Source: Desemzia incerta (GTDB taxonomy: Bacteria > Bacillota > Bacilli > Lactobacillales > Carnobacteriaceae). Taken from it: a stretch of DNA of 64,000 nucleotides. The stretch lies in the NCBI RefSeq assembly GCF_900115825.1, contig NZ_FOXW01000008.1, positions 22,974 to 86,973 on the forward strand, read 5' to 3'. The number at the start of each line of letters is the position of its first letter. The first letter of the stretch is position 1. This document shows positions 8,039 to 16,837 of this stretch, in pieces. The notes beneath the pieces were generated by a model. The model had not been told where the DNA came from and made no database searches. It was given only the letters and a program-made list of their open reading frames with translations. Made by a program: the position numbers and the translations under genes.

Positions 8039-9274
8039 CTATTCTCCTATCCATTTAGACTTCGCTTTAGCGTAGCCTTTTACCACATATACATTTTTCT
8101 CTTCATCATAAACTTGCGTAGCTATTTGAGTTTCTTGTTTCAGCTGGATCAACGTATCTCCCTCATCTGCCGGGACTTCTACACGATACGGCTCCATGAT
8201 TTCTTCAATTTTCTCCATCAATTGATCCAACAACAAATGAATATCGGCTTCATTTTTAGCTGACATCACAATGTTAGGGAAATAATCTGGATAAAATGGC
8301 TCAGTAATCAAATCGCTTTTGTTGTAGATTGTTAACAGCGGCAAATGATCCATTTCCAGATCAATCAGTAAGTTCATGACTGTTCGTTCATGTTCCACCA
8401 TATTTTCAGCTGATGCATCTACCACATGCAGCAATAAATCGACTCCCCTGGTTTCTTCAAGCGTTGAATGGAAAGCTTCGATCAATTGCGTTGGCAGATC
8501 TTGGATGAATCCAACGGTATCCGTTATCGTCACGTTCAAACCGCTAGGCAATTTCAGTTGTCTTGTCAACGGGTCCAAAGTAGCAAATAATTTATTTTCT
8601 TCATATGTCCCGGCATCTGTCAGCTTATTTAATAAAGTTGACTTCCCTGCATTGGTATAACCAATCAATCCGATTTGGAATACATTGCTTTCTTGTCGCT
8701 GTTTTCTTGTACGAGCACGATGCTTTTCCGTTTCAGAAAGCTCTCGACGAATATCTGTGATTTGGTTGCGGATGTAACGTCTGTCCGTTTCTAATTTCGT
8801 TTCCCCTGGACCTCTCGTTCCGATCCCCCCACCTAATCTGGACAAATTGACCCCTTGACCAGCCAATCTTGGCAAGAGATACTGCAATTGAGCCAGCTCT
8901 ACTTGTAATTTACCTTCTTTACTCTGGGCGTGCATCGCAAAAATATCTAGAATCAGCTGCACGCGATCGATAACTTTTGTATCTACCGCATCTTGGATAT
9001 TTCTTGTTTGAGCTGGAGTCAATTCATGGTTGAAAATGACTGTATCTGCTTCTAACTCTTCCACCAGCTGCATCAGTTCTTCTATTTTTCCTTTCCCCAA
9101 ATAAGTACGTGAATCAGCACGGCTTCTTTTTTGAGTGATTTGTCCGACAACTATCCCTTGAGCAGTCTCTGTTAATTGTTCTAATTCTTTTAGCGAATAA
9201 TTAAAACTGTAATCTGCTTCAGTAGTCTGGACACCAACTAATATGACTCGCTCAGCTTTCTCTTGCGTCTCCAT
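8039..9274 (-). CDS. hflX: GTPase HflX
   Basis: 411 aa. The N-terminal HflX domain (residues ~10-190) carries SRTYLGKGKIEEL and the family signature GGIGTRGPGETKLETDRR. The G domain has the P-loop GYTNAGKST at ~205-213, the threonine switch, DTVGFIQDLP and NKSD near 318. HflX binds the 50S subunit and 70S ribosomes and helps split stalled or stressed ribosomes. It lies between miaA (upstream) and ynbB, an arrangement shared with other Firmicutes. AGGAGTG precedes the ATG. Confidence 0.95.
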   Translation of the reverse strand: METQEKAERVILVGVQTTEADYSFNYSLKELEQLTETAQGIVVGQITQKRSRADSRTYLGKGKIEELMQLVEELEADTVIFNHELTPAQTRNIQDAVDTKVIDRVQLILDIFAMHAQSKEGKLQVELAQLQYLLPRLAGQGVNLSRLGGGIGTRGPGETKLETDRRYIRNQITDIRRELSETEKHRARTRKQRQESNVFQIGLIGYTNAGKSTLLNKLTDAGTYEENKLFATLDPLTRQLKLPSGLNVTITDTVGFIQDLPTQLIEAFHSTLEETRGVDLLLHVVDASAENMVEHERTVMNLLIDLEMDHLPLLTIYNKSDLITEPFYPDYFPNIVMSAKNEADIHLLLDQLMEKIEEIMEPYRVEVPADEGDTLIQLKQETQIATQVYDEEKNVYVVKGYAKAKSKWIGE

Positions 9275-9308
9275 ATAAACACTCCTTTTATAATTTCAAC
9301 TGATCTGA

Positions 9309-10271
9309 CTAGGTAGTTCGTAAAAAAGTTTCAGCTTCTGCAAGAACTTTTTCCAAATCTGTTGGTTGTTTTACCAAATCCCACCAACTGACCTTTTCCA
9401 TTCGATTTCTAAACCAGGTTAACTGTCTTTTTGCATAACGTCTAGAATTCTGCTTGATTTGCTTAACGACTTCTTGTTCTGTCTGTTGACTCTCAAAGAA
9501 GGAGAACCACTCTTTGTAGCCGATTCCTTTAGCAGCTTGTGTATCTTGTAAGTTGGCATCATATAAAAAACGTGCTTCTTTTTCTAATCCAGCATCAATC
9601 ATTTGGTCTACTCTCAAATTAATGCGTTCATAAAGAACAGATCTGTCAGTATCTAAGCCGATGATTTTCGCGTCATAAACAGCTTCTTTTATTTCCCGTT
9701 CATTTTGGTAAGCAGAAAAAGGCTGTCCCGTAACATGATACACTTCTAAAGCTCGGATCACTCTGCGTTGATTATTAAAGTGAATTTTTTTAGCCGCTTC
9801 AGGATCTATTTCATTTAACGTTTCCCACAGATAAAGATTCCCTTTCTGCTGCGCTAGAGCTTCTTGTTCTTTCCTGAAAGATGCGTCGGTCTTTCCTTCT
9901 CCTCCATAACTCACGTCATAAAGCAGGGATTCAATGTACAGCCCCGTACCTCCTGCAATGATCGGGATCTTCCCTCGAGATGTGATATCTGCAATCAAAC
10001 CTTTAGCTCTTTTTTGAAAATCTGTGACCGTATAACTCTCGCTGGGATCTACTTCATCAATGAGATAATGAGGGATTCCTTCCATCTCGTCTGGCATAAC
10101 TTTAGCTGTTCCAATATCCAATCCTTTATAGATCTGCATGGAATCCCCACTGATGATTTCTCCGTCTAAAGCCTTGGCCATTTCAATACTCAGACTCGTT
10201 TTCCCTACTGCTGTCGGTCCCGCAATAACAAGTATCTTAGTCTTTATAAGTAACACTCCTTTGTACTTCAA
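9309..10271 (-). CDS. miaA: tRNA dimethylallyltransferase
   Basis: Transfers a dimethylallyl group to A37 of tRNAs reading UNN codons. The P-loop is GPTAVGKTS, then GEIISGDSMQIYKGLDIGTAK, GGTGLYIESLLY, NNQRRVIRALEVY and KQLTWFRNR, all typical of MiaA. The start is uncertain. The span given uses the only canonical upstream start (TTG, 10271). However, the ribosome site AAAGGAG (10255-10261) lies inside that extension, and the codon at ideal distance is ATA at 10247-10245, which would give the usual MiaA N-terminus KTKILVIAGPTAVGKT and 312 aa. First gene of the miaA-hflX-ynbB unit. Confidence 0.93.
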   Translation of the reverse strand: MKYKGVLLIKTKILVIAGPTAVGKTSLSIEMAKALDGEIISGDSMQIYKGLDIGTAKVMPDEMEGIPHYLIDEVDPSESYTVTDFQKRAKGLIADITSRGKIPIIAGGTGLYIESLLYDVSYGGEGKTDASFRKEQEALAQQKGNLYLWETLNEIDPEAAKKIHFNNQRRVIRALEVYHVTGQPFSAYQNEREIKEAVYDAKIIGLDTDRSVLYERINLRVDQMIDAGLEKEARFLYDANLQDTQAAKGIGYKEWFSFFESQQTEQEVVKQIKQNSRRYAKRQLTWFRNRMEKVSWWDLVKQPTDLEKVLAEAETFLRTT

Positions 10272-10559
10272 TACTCAATTTTCTTCCAGAAAAACAATGT
10301 AACGGTCAAATGAGGAAACTCAATAACCTTTCTCTTATCTGCTTTATGTTTATCTTTGATGTTGAATATTGTTTCATTTCTATTTTCTACACAATTATAC
10401 CATATATCCACTATGATTTACCCTCGAATAACCTGTCACCAGCTTGTCTATCAACGAAAAAACTGATTTGATTCGTTCAGTTTAAAAAAATAATCTTTTC
10501 GAATGCTTATCCGTAAAAGAATAAATTCCCAACTGTTCTTTCTAAGCGAATTTCTTCTC
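10272..10559. other. Divergent intergenic region miaA / Y-family polymerase
   Basis: I see no gene here. A TGGTATAAT extended -10 on the minus strand at about 10391-10399 could start the miaA operon. An open frame at 10451-10666 on the minus strand has no ribosome site and covers the SOS promoter, so it is not called. Confidence 0.5.
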
Positions 10560-10588
10560 TTTACAAAACGAACACATGTTCGTATAAT
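10560..10588 (+). promoter_or_regulatory. SOS promoter: perfect LexA box between -35 and -10
   Basis: TTTACA (10560-10565) and TATAAT (10583-10588) are 17 nt apart. The spacer contains CGAACACATGTTCG (10569-10582), a perfect match to CGAACRNRYGTTCG. It drives the Y-family polymerase at 10656. Confidence 0.93.
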
Positions 10589-10655
10589 GAAATAAACGTT
10601 CTTTGGAAATTTGAGTTTACCCTTTCTCTCTAAAATACATAAAGAGGTGTGTTTA

Positions 10656-11939
10656 ATGATTACCATCGATTATTCAAAAGAGCCGCGGCGAGACATCTTA
10701 TGTATTGACGTCAAATCCTTTTTTGCTTCCGTAGAGGCCGTTAAACGAGGAATGCACCCCTTAACAGCTTATATTGTCGTCATGAGTAAACCTGAAGAGA
10801 ACGGCGGATTAGTTTTAGCTGCTTCACCTCGTGTAAAACAAGAATACCGCATTAAGACAGGATCTCGTCGGTTTGAGATTCCTAAACATTCTCCTATCCA
10901 AATCGTGGAACCTAGAATGGGTTTGTATTTAAAAGTGAATGGATTGATCAATGAAGTCTACAAAGAATTTGTGACGGAATCAGACTTACATATTTACAGT
11001 ATAGATGAATCCTTTTTAGACGTTAGTTTCTCTCATGCTTTGCATGGAACTACCATGGAGATCGCTGAAAAAATCCAACGTGCGATTTGGGATCGTTTTC
11101 GACTTGTGGTAGCTATAGGTATCGGAGACAACCCCCTTTTAGCTAAATTGGCTTTAGACACTAAAGCTAAAGACTTTTCACCGTACATAACAGAATGGCG
11201 GTACGAGGATGTCCCTCATACCGTATGGAAGATCAATCCTATTACAGATATGTGGGGTATCGGAAATCGCACAGCTAAAAATTTGTACCGGTTAGGGATC
11301 GAATCGGTTTACGGATTATCTCAATATAACGTAAAGTCTCTTAAACGAATCCACGGAGTTATTGGCGAACAGCTTTTTTACCATGCTCATGGTGTGGACC
11401 ACAGTGTTTTATCTGAAAAATATATCCCTCTTTCTAATTCATACGGAAAAAGCCAGATTCTGGATCGAGATTATACTTCAGCTTATGAAATTGAAGTTGT
11501 CATTCGCGAAATGGCTGACCAAGTGGCTGCTCGGCTTAGAAAATACCACTCTGAAACCGGGATGGTGCATTTGACAGTAGGATTCTCTCGAGACATTTTA
11601 GAAAAAGGCTTCAGTCACCGAACTACCATCTACCCTACAGCAGTAAGTAAAAAAATCATCGATACCTGCTTGTATTTATTTCGAACGCATTATCGAAATC
11701 AGCCCGTTCGTACTCTTGCTATTCAATGCGGGAAAATCCAATTCAAATCTCATTTACAGTTAAGCTTATTTGAGAACCCGGAGAAGACTCTTCAGCAAGA
11801 ACAGTTGGAACTGACCATCGATCGGATACGAAACAAATACGGCTATACTTCTCTGATTCATGCCAGCAGCTTGACTCCCGGGGGAACAGCTATCAGAAGA
11901 AGCCATTTGATTTCAGGACATCAAGGCTGGTATGAATAA
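10656..11939 (+). CDS. Y-family DNA polymerase (UmuC / UvrX type)
   Basis: 427 aa from ATG at 10656 after AGAGGTG. It copies across DNA lesions with low fidelity. The first catalytic Asp is in CIDVKSFFASVE (D18), with Phe at the steric gate position. The second acidic pair is in YSIDES (D117, E118). Helix-hairpin-helix features follow (WGIGNRTAKNLYRLGIESVYGL), then the little-finger domain. Near the C-terminus QLSLF fits the sliding-clamp binding motif. Length and the N-terminal YSKEPRRDILCID resemble UvrX/YqjW (UmuC-like) proteins rather than DinB. The promoter is LexA-controlled. No umuD-like gene is adjacent. Confidence 0.93.
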   Translation: MITIDYSKEPRRDILCIDVKSFFASVEAVKRGMHPLTAYIVVMSKPEENGGLVLAASPRVKQEYRIKTGSRRFEIPKHSPIQIVEPRMGLYLKVNGLINEVYKEFVTESDLHIYSIDESFLDVSFSHALHGTTMEIAEKIQRAIWDRFRLVVAIGIGDNPLLAKLALDTKAKDFSPYITEWRYEDVPHTVWKINPITDMWGIGNRTAKNLYRLGIESVYGLSQYNVKSLKRIHGVIGEQLFYHAHGVDHSVLSEKYIPLSNSYGKSQILDRDYTSAYEIEVVIREMADQVAARLRKYHSETGMVHLTVGFSRDILEKGFSHRTTIYPTAVSKKIIDTCLYLFRTHYRNQPVRTLAIQCGKIQFKSHLQLSLFENPEKTLQQEQLELTIDRIRNKYGYTSLIHASSLTPGGTAIRRSHLISGHQGWYE

Positions 11940-11942
11940 AAA

Positions 11943-11969
11943 GGAGTCAGGACAAGATGCCCTAACTCC
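11943..11969 (-). terminator. Terminator of rhodanese-like gene
   Basis: GGAGTTAGG and CCTGACTCC pair on the minus strand and are followed by TTTTT. It may also work for the convergent polymerase gene. Confidence 0.65.
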
Positions 11970-12002
11970 ATAACACTATCAAGATTCATTTTTAAGTCTA
12001 TT

Positions 12003-12401
12003 TTATCTAGCTTTGCGTTTGATTTTTCCAGTCCATTTTTTGTATCCGCCTTTTAAGGTGTAAATGTCTGTGTAACCAGCTTTGCGCAATTTCAAAGCAG
12101 CACGCTTGCTGACTACTTGATTTTCATCGTAAAGGTAGATCGGTTGATCGCGACGGAAATCATTGATTCGTTGCTTGAACGTTGAGTAAGGAATATTCCG
12201 TGCTCCAAGAATATGTCCTGCATCAAATTCATCTTTCTCCCGAACATCGACCAATTGGACTTTTCTCAATCGTTTGCTGAAATCTTCTTGATCCAGCTCT
12301 ACAGAGGCTTTTTTGCGTCTCCAGTATTGAACCAATTCGTAAATTGCCCAAACGATGACAAATCCCCATAAAATATAATTAATCACTGTACTTGTATCCA
12401 A
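12003..12401 (-). CDS. Membrane-anchored rhodanese-like protein without active-site Cys
   Basis: 132 aa from a TTG start. Residues ~7-24 form one membrane helix (YILWGFVIVWAIYELV). A rhodanese domain fills residues ~40-130 (VQLVDVREKDEFDAGHILGARNIPYSTF, then TLKGGYKKW). The loop that normally holds the catalytic Cys reads IYLYDENQVVSKRA, with Asp where Cys is expected, and the whole protein has no Cys. It therefore cannot act as a persulfide sulfurtransferase and may be a binding or scaffold protein. It resembles YqhL/YibN-type anchored rhodaneses. It follows the YqgU-like lipoprotein gene. Confidence 0.85.
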   Translation of the reverse strand: MDTSTVINYILWGFVIVWAIYELVQYWRRKKASVELDQEDFSKRLRKVQLVDVREKDEFDAGHILGARNIPYSTFKQRINDFRRDQPIYLYDENQVVSKRAALKLRKAGYTDIYTLKGGYKKWTGKIKRKAR

Positions 12402-12506
12402 AATCTAATGAACCCCTTTCTTTACACATCCTTGTTCACTTATGATTTTACACAAGAATGAATGAATTTACTAGAGGTTTTTTGATTCCAAAAGAGAACC
12501 TTTCCA

Positions 12507-13607
12507 TTAAAGAGACAGCATTTCATACAATTGTTGATTTTCGATATCAATCAGCATTTCATAGCTCCATCCAAATAAACAATATTTGCCATTTTCAGAA
12601 ATCAATATTGGTGCATTTTCCGGTACTTCAACGATTTCATTCAATTTCCCATTCTCAAAATCGATTTCTGAAAACATAAACTTCCCTGCTTCTTCTTCCA
12701 ATGAAACAGCCTCTTGTGCAAAAATACCGTAGATAGCTGAATCCCTCACAGCTTGTGTCAAATAAGGGAATATAATCCTCTCATTCATCGTTACTTTAGG
12801 AACAACCATGAACCCGGCATCTACCAAAAACGGATACTGGTAGGTCAACATAATTTCCTGCTCATTGAAGTCTGAGGGGGTAAATTTGATAAAAGAATCC
12901 TCATGCAAATAAAAATCAGAGGCATAGGAATCCAACAATAAAATTTCATCGCTTCGGATGTCTCCCATATACAGTTCTCCGTTTTCTAAAGAGAAATCTT
13001 CTCCGTTATCAATAAACAGATACAGATTTTCCGAGTACCATTGAGGCTCTAAAGAAGCTGACTCGACTTCTGTATATTCATTAGTGGTCATATTCCAATT
13101 ATAGACCGCTGTATTGTTTTCACCCTCATAGTAAGAGATAAAAGCTAAAGAAGGATTTTGGGCATTGACGTTGATATCAACAAATCCGCTGGATTGAATT
13201 TCCAATTCTTGTAAAACGTCTCCTTTGAAGTTCACGACGATCAAGGAGGAGTTGGCGTCTTTTACCAATTGGATGATGACTTTTTCTTCCTCCATCACGA
13301 TTCTGGAGGCTAGGATAAAAGAATCTACTTCGTAAAACAAATCAAAATCGCCGGTCAGAATGTTAAAAGAATACAATGAGTCTCCTTCTACACCGCCTGC
13401 TTGAACGATTACTTCTTCAGTTGATTTCCATCCAATTATTTTTCGAAATTCCTCTTTGTCTAGAGGAATTTGTTCAAAAATAAAGTTGCTCCCTGTTTCG
13501 CCATCTTCGCTTGGTGCCGCCGCATCCTCTTGAGAGTGGCACGCACTTAAAAAGAAGACAATGATCAAAAGCAACCCGGCTAGTCTGCTTATAGTTGGTT
13601 GTTTCAT
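12507..13607 (-). CDS. YqgU-like lipoprotein
   Basis: 366 aa with a lipoprotein signal peptide: basic start, hydrophobic LAGLLLIIVFFLSAC and Cys at 23. The mature part resembles B. subtilis YqgU, with repeated beta-strand segments such as IIGWKSTEEVIVQ, IYSFNILTGDFDLFYEV-like stretches and FGWSYEMLIDIENQ, which suggests a beta-propeller outside the membrane. Function unknown. It lies near glk, yqgQ and gluP, the same neighbourhood as yqgU in B. subtilis, which supports the assignment. AGGGTGATA precedes the ATG. Confidence 0.75.
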   Translation of the reverse strand: MKQPTISRLAGLLLIIVFFLSACHSQEDAAAPSEDGETGSNFIFEQIPLDKEEFRKIIGWKSTEEVIVQAGGVEGDSLYSFNILTGDFDLFYEVDSFILASRIVMEEEKVIIQLVKDANSSLIVVNFKGDVLQELEIQSSGFVDINVNAQNPSLAFISYYEGENNTAVYNWNMTTNEYTEVESASLEPQWYSENLYLFIDNGEDFSLENGELYMGDIRSDEILLLDSYASDFYLHEDSFIKFTPSDFNEQEIMLTYQYPFLVDAGFMVVPKVTMNERIIFPYLTQAVRDSAIYGIFAQEAVSLEEEAGKFMFSEIDFENGKLNEIVEVPENAPILISENGKYCLFGWSYEMLIDIENQQLYEMLSL

Positions 13608-13753
13608 ATTATCACCCTGTAGTTATGACTCAATTCTATTTCAATACGTTTACTTTTTTTGCACGTTTATAACAATCTTATGGTCATTATAGCATATACC
13701 TTTTTTTACCTCTTCTAAAAAGCCTTTTGCTCTTAAGGGATCTCATAAAAATA

Positions 13754-13793
13754 ACCCCCAAAAAGTTAGCTTATACTCTAACTTTTTGGGGGT
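13754..13793 (-). terminator. Terminator of rpmG-glk region
   Basis: ACCCCCAAAAAGTTAG and CTAACTTTTTGGGGGT form a perfect 16-bp stem with an 8-nt loop. It lies 46 nt beyond the glk stop on the minus strand. Confidence 0.85.
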
Positions 13794-13838
13794 CTTTGCC
13801 TGTCTATATTGTTTTACGGGTTTTAAGGATAGTGAGTT

Positions 13839-14807
13839 TTATCCTTCTAAAGAAGATTTCACTAATGAACTAGCTCCAATTACTCCAGCGTCATTTCCTA
13901 ATAAAGCTAAACGAATCTTAGTAGATTTACGGATAGTCGGGAAAGTGTATTGTTCAAAATAAGGCTGAATAGATTTTGTTAAAATATCTCCAGCACGTGA
14001 AACGCCTCCGCCCAATACGATGGTAGAAGGATTTAAGATGTTGGCTAAATGAGAGCTTGCCAATCCCAAATAGTAAGCTACTTTATCGACAACGATAAGT
14101 GCTAAAGGATCTTCTTCCTTGGCTAAATCGAATACATCTTTCGCTGTGATCAATTGTCCGTCATCAATACTGTATTTCAACTTTGAATCTCCTGCATAAC
14201 TGTCCGATAGGTCGCGGGCTAAATGAACCACTCCTGTAGCACTTGCTACCGTTTCTAAACAACCTGTTTTTCCGCAAGTACATTGGAATCCATTTGGTTC
14301 GACCGTAATGTGTCCCACTTCTCCAGCTGCTCCTGTAGCTCCATGAACCAATTTTTTGTCTACGATGATCCCGCCGCCTACACCAGTTCCTAAAGTTAAG
14401 AAAACGACATCAGGTTCACTTTCTCCTGCACCTCTCCAAGCTTCCCCTAGAGCAGCAACGTTAGCATCGTTGTCGATGAAGAATGGAATTCCTGTGCCTT
14501 CCTCGATTTGTTGGCGTACCATTTGCAAGGTTTTCCAATTCAAGTTATATGCTCCAATAACCGTTCCATTTTCAGCATCGACTGTTCCAGGAGATCCCAT
14601 ACCGATACCTAGGAAATCTCCAGTTGACATATCGTACATTTCGATGTGTTTTTTGATGGAAGCAATGATTGAAGGAACAATTTTAGTTCCCTCTTCAGAG
14701 ATATCTGTTTCAATACTCCATTTTTGCTGAATATCTCCTTCAGAAGATAAAATAGCAAATTTTACAGTCGTTCCGCCTAAATCAATTCCAATAATTTTCT
14801 TTGACAT
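13839..14807 (-). CDS. glk: ROK-family glucokinase
   Basis: Phosphorylates glucose with ATP to glucose 6-phosphate. 322 aa. The phosphate-binding motif GIDLGGTTVKFAIL is at residues 6-19. FIDNDANVAALGEAWRGAG holds the sugar site. GEVGHITVEPNGFQCTCGKTGCLE carries the ROK zinc motif CxCGxxGCxE with the conserved His. The order yqgQ-glcK matches B. subtilis, where the gene is glcK. The start follows GGAGGAATACAT with yqgQ 15 nt upstream. Glucose would come from the glucosidase at 16838 or other sugar breakdown. Confidence 0.96.
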   Translation of the reverse strand: MSKKIIGIDLGGTTVKFAILSSEGDIQQKWSIETDISEEGTKIVPSIIASIKKHIEMYDMSTGDFLGIGMGSPGTVDAENGTVIGAYNLNWKTLQMVRQQIEEGTGIPFFIDNDANVAALGEAWRGAGESEPDVVFLTLGTGVGGGIIVDKKLVHGATGAAGEVGHITVEPNGFQCTCGKTGCLETVASATGVVHLARDLSDSYAGDSKLKYSIDDGQLITAKDVFDLAKEEDPLALIVVDKVAYYLGLASSHLANILNPSTIVLGGGVSRAGDILTKSIQPYFEQYTFPTIRKSTKIRLALLGNDAGVIGASSLVKSSLEG

Positions 14808-14821
14808 ATGTATTCCTCCAA

Positions 14822-15046
14822 CTAGTCTTTTTTATTTGATCTCTCTTTTTCCCATTGATGTTCTTTCTTCAGTACTGCCATGGCCGATAAATAAGTTTGT
14901 TGATCAATCAGTTGATGTTGATAGATTTTCTTTATCTCATCCATCATCAACTCAATGTCCCACAGCCTTTCGCCCACATAAACAAAAATACCAAACCTCT
15001 TCAATAACTGTTGCACGTCATACACGCTTCTAAAAGATTGCCTCAT
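14822..15046 (-). CDS. yqgQ: YqgQ family protein
   Basis: 74 aa, a small cytoplasmic helical protein of the YqgQ (DUF910) family: SVYDVQQLLKRFGIFVYVG-R-WDIELM-DEI. The function is unknown; a nucleic-acid binding role has been proposed for the fold. The ATG starts one base after the gluP stop codon, so translation is coupled. It sits between gluP and glk as in B. subtilis. Confidence 0.9.
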   Translation of the reverse strand: MRQSFRSVYDVQQLLKRFGIFVYVGERLWDIELMMDEIKKIYQHQLIDQQTYLSAMAVLKKEHQWEKERSNKKD

Positions 15047-15047
15047 G

Positions 15048-15749
15048 TTAAAACGCTCCTAAAGTACGAAAGTAGCCGATACTCAACAATAAGATCAGCA
15101 AAACCGCAAATCCTGCTCCATAAAGCACTCTTTTTTTCTTCCATCGAGGCAATGGATCAGGGATACTGATAGCTGTAGACATCAAATATCCACCTGCCAG
15201 ACCGCCTATATGTCCTGCTAAATCGACAGAAGTATTAAAGAACCCGAATACCAAATTAATTAAAATCAAGGTTCCAAAATTTCGTGCCATATGCTGAATC
15301 GCCGGATTACCGGTATATGTTTTTCCTAAAAACAATGTTGCTCCGAACAAACCGAATAAACTGGTGCTGGCGCCTGCTGATACTGAAAATGCATTGAACG
15401 CAAAACTAGCTGCATTTCCCAATATTCCGCTCAAAAGATAAATCGCCGCAAATCGCCAATGTCCCAGCGTATCTTCTAATTGGATGCCTAAATAATACAG
15501 AATAACGGAATTCATGATCAAATGGACCCACCCAATATGAAGAAAAATTGGCGTGACCAATCTCCACCATTCTCCTGCAACAAGCAGCGGATTAAACTTA
15601 GCCCCGTAGCCGATAAGAGTAAAGGTATTCGTACTTCCTCCATCAATAGTCATTAACAGAAAAAGGATCAATTGAAGTCCTAAAAAAGTGTACGTTACTA
15701 CTGGCATTCTAAAAAAACGCTTTAATTTCATTTGATTTTGATAATTCAT
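15048..15749 (-). CDS. gluP: Rhomboid intramembrane serine protease
   Basis: 233 aa from the ATG at 15749, which follows GGAG at good distance; an ATG at 15773 lacks a ribosome site. About six or seven membrane helices. Rhomboid motifs: GEWWRLVTPIFLHIGWVHLIMN (loop L1 and helix 2 with HxxxN), catalytic Ser in GASTSLFGLFG and catalytic His in DLAGHIGGLAGG. It cleaves membrane proteins within the bilayer. Unlike B. subtilis GluP (about 500 aa) it lacks soluble N-terminal and TPR domains and is only the protease core. Part of the yqgN-gluP-yqgQ-glk run. Confidence 0.93.
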   Translation of the reverse strand: MNYQNQMKLKRFFRMPVVTYTFLGLQLILFLLMTIDGGSTNTFTLIGYGAKFNPLLVAGEWWRLVTPIFLHIGWVHLIMNSVILYYLGIQLEDTLGHWRFAAIYLLSGILGNAASFAFNAFSVSAGASTSLFGLFGATLFLGKTYTGNPAIQHMARNFGTLILINLVFGFFNTSVDLAGHIGGLAGGYLMSTAISIPDPLPRWKKKRVLYGAGFAVLLILLLSIGYFRTLGAF

Positions 15750-15845
15750 AGAACGGACTCCATTCTTAGTCATTCATTTTATTTGTCTTTTCAAGAAGTT
15801 ATTATACCATAAAGTAGTCGTTGCAAAACTAAAAAATGTATTTTC

Positions 15846-16427
15846 CTATTCGTTATTTTGCTCTCTTAATTCTTGACTGATAATTATCCTATCCTTTGTT
15901 ATCAAAGCATCTAAGGGGATATCAAAGTTTTCAGGAGTCCATTCATCTATTTGTTGTATTTTTAAGACTAGAGATATTTTCAAACCATTATAGTCCGCTA
16001 AGAAACGATCATAATACCCTCCGCCAAAACCAATACGGTAGCCATCTTGAGAATAAGCTAGTCCCGGAACGATGATCAAATCAATGTTTTCTTTTTCAAC
16101 AGCTGGTAGATGAGCAGATGGTTCAAGAATCCCAAAAGAAGACCTCTCTAAAACAGTCTCTGGAGTGTAAAGAACAAAATCCATCACTCTGCCTTTTTTC
16201 GCTCTAGGTAATAGTACTTTTTTATGATTCTTCCATGCTTCTTCCATTATAGGCTGAGTATTGATTTCAAAATCTTGAGACATCGTCATGGCGATAGAAT
16301 CGGCTTTTTTCCAATACTCCGATTCAAATAGCCGTGTATACAACTGGTGCTCTTCTGCTTCTTTTTCTATTGTATTCAATTCTTTCATCAATGCAATTTT
16401 TGTTTTGCGTATCTCTTTTTTCGTCAA
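15846..16427 (-). CDS. yqgN: 5-formyltetrahydrofolate cyclo-ligase
   Basis: Converts 5-formyl-THF and ATP to 5,10-methenyl-THF. 193 aa from a TTG start after GAGGGATGG. The basic N-terminal helix KKEIRKTKIALM contacts ATP. YDRFLADY follows the signature IIVPGLAYSQDGYRIGFGGGYYDRF (given here in two parts), and EPSAHLP is seen. The position between rpmG and gluP matches yqgN in B. subtilis. Confidence 0.94.
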   Translation of the reverse strand: MTKKEIRKTKIALMKELNTIEKEAEEHQLYTRLFESEYWKKADSIAMTMSQDFEINTQPIMEEAWKNHKKVLLPRAKKGRVMDFVLYTPETVLERSSFGILEPSAHLPAVEKENIDLIIVPGLAYSQDGYRIGFGGGYYDRFLADYNGLKISLVLKIQQIDEWTPENFDIPLDALITKDRIIISQELREQNNE

Positions 16428-16465
16428 TTTCCATCCCTCTATCCTCTTTTACATCTAGTATAACA

Positions 16466-16498
16466 AAAAAAGAGCTGAAGTTTCCCAGCTCTTTTTTT
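16466..16498 (-). terminator. Terminator of rpmG
   Basis: AAAAAGAGCTG and CAGCTCTTTTT pair around AAGTTTCC, with a T run on the minus strand. Confidence 0.85.
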
Positions 16499-16560
16499 AA
16501 TCTCTTATAATTGCTCTCAAACGCGTTTTAAAAGAAATAATACTATCAAATCAGATAGAA

Positions 16561-16710
16561 TTATTTAGTTTCGCGGTGTAGAGTTACAGTACGTTCTCTT
16601 GGGCAGTATTTTTTAAATTCAACACGGTCCGGATTGTTACGTTTGTTTTTCTTTGAGATGTAATTACGTTCTTTACATTCAGTACATTCCAATGTGATGT
16701 TTACACGCAT
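16561..16710 (-). CDS. rpmG: 50S ribosomal protein L33
   Basis: 49 aa, too short for many ORF scans but unmistakable: [19 protein letters not shown] at the start, [17 protein letters not shown] in the middle, TLHRETK at the end. Zinc ligands C9 and C12 and C36 are present; the fourth position is Arg in CPRERT, as in several RpmGA-type proteins. GGAGGG precedes the ATG. First in the block rpmG-yqgN-gluP-yqgQ-glk, with its own terminator between rpmG and yqgN. Confidence 0.96.
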   Translation of the reverse strand: MRVNITLECTECKERNYISKKNKRNNPDRVEFKKYCPRERTVTLHRETK

Positions 16711-16837
16711 GATTTTCCCTCCAAGCATTAAACAATATTTGAAGATAGTTATTTATCTAATCTTCCGACTTGATAATGATACCATCTTTTTATATTAGAT
16801 TCCAGTATTTTTTTCTTCTTTGTAAAGTTTTTTTACT

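Noticed and set aside
8031..8054. Upstream ATG for ynbB
   Set aside because: It lies inside hflX and lacks a ribosome site; the ATG at 8030 fits the family N-terminus.
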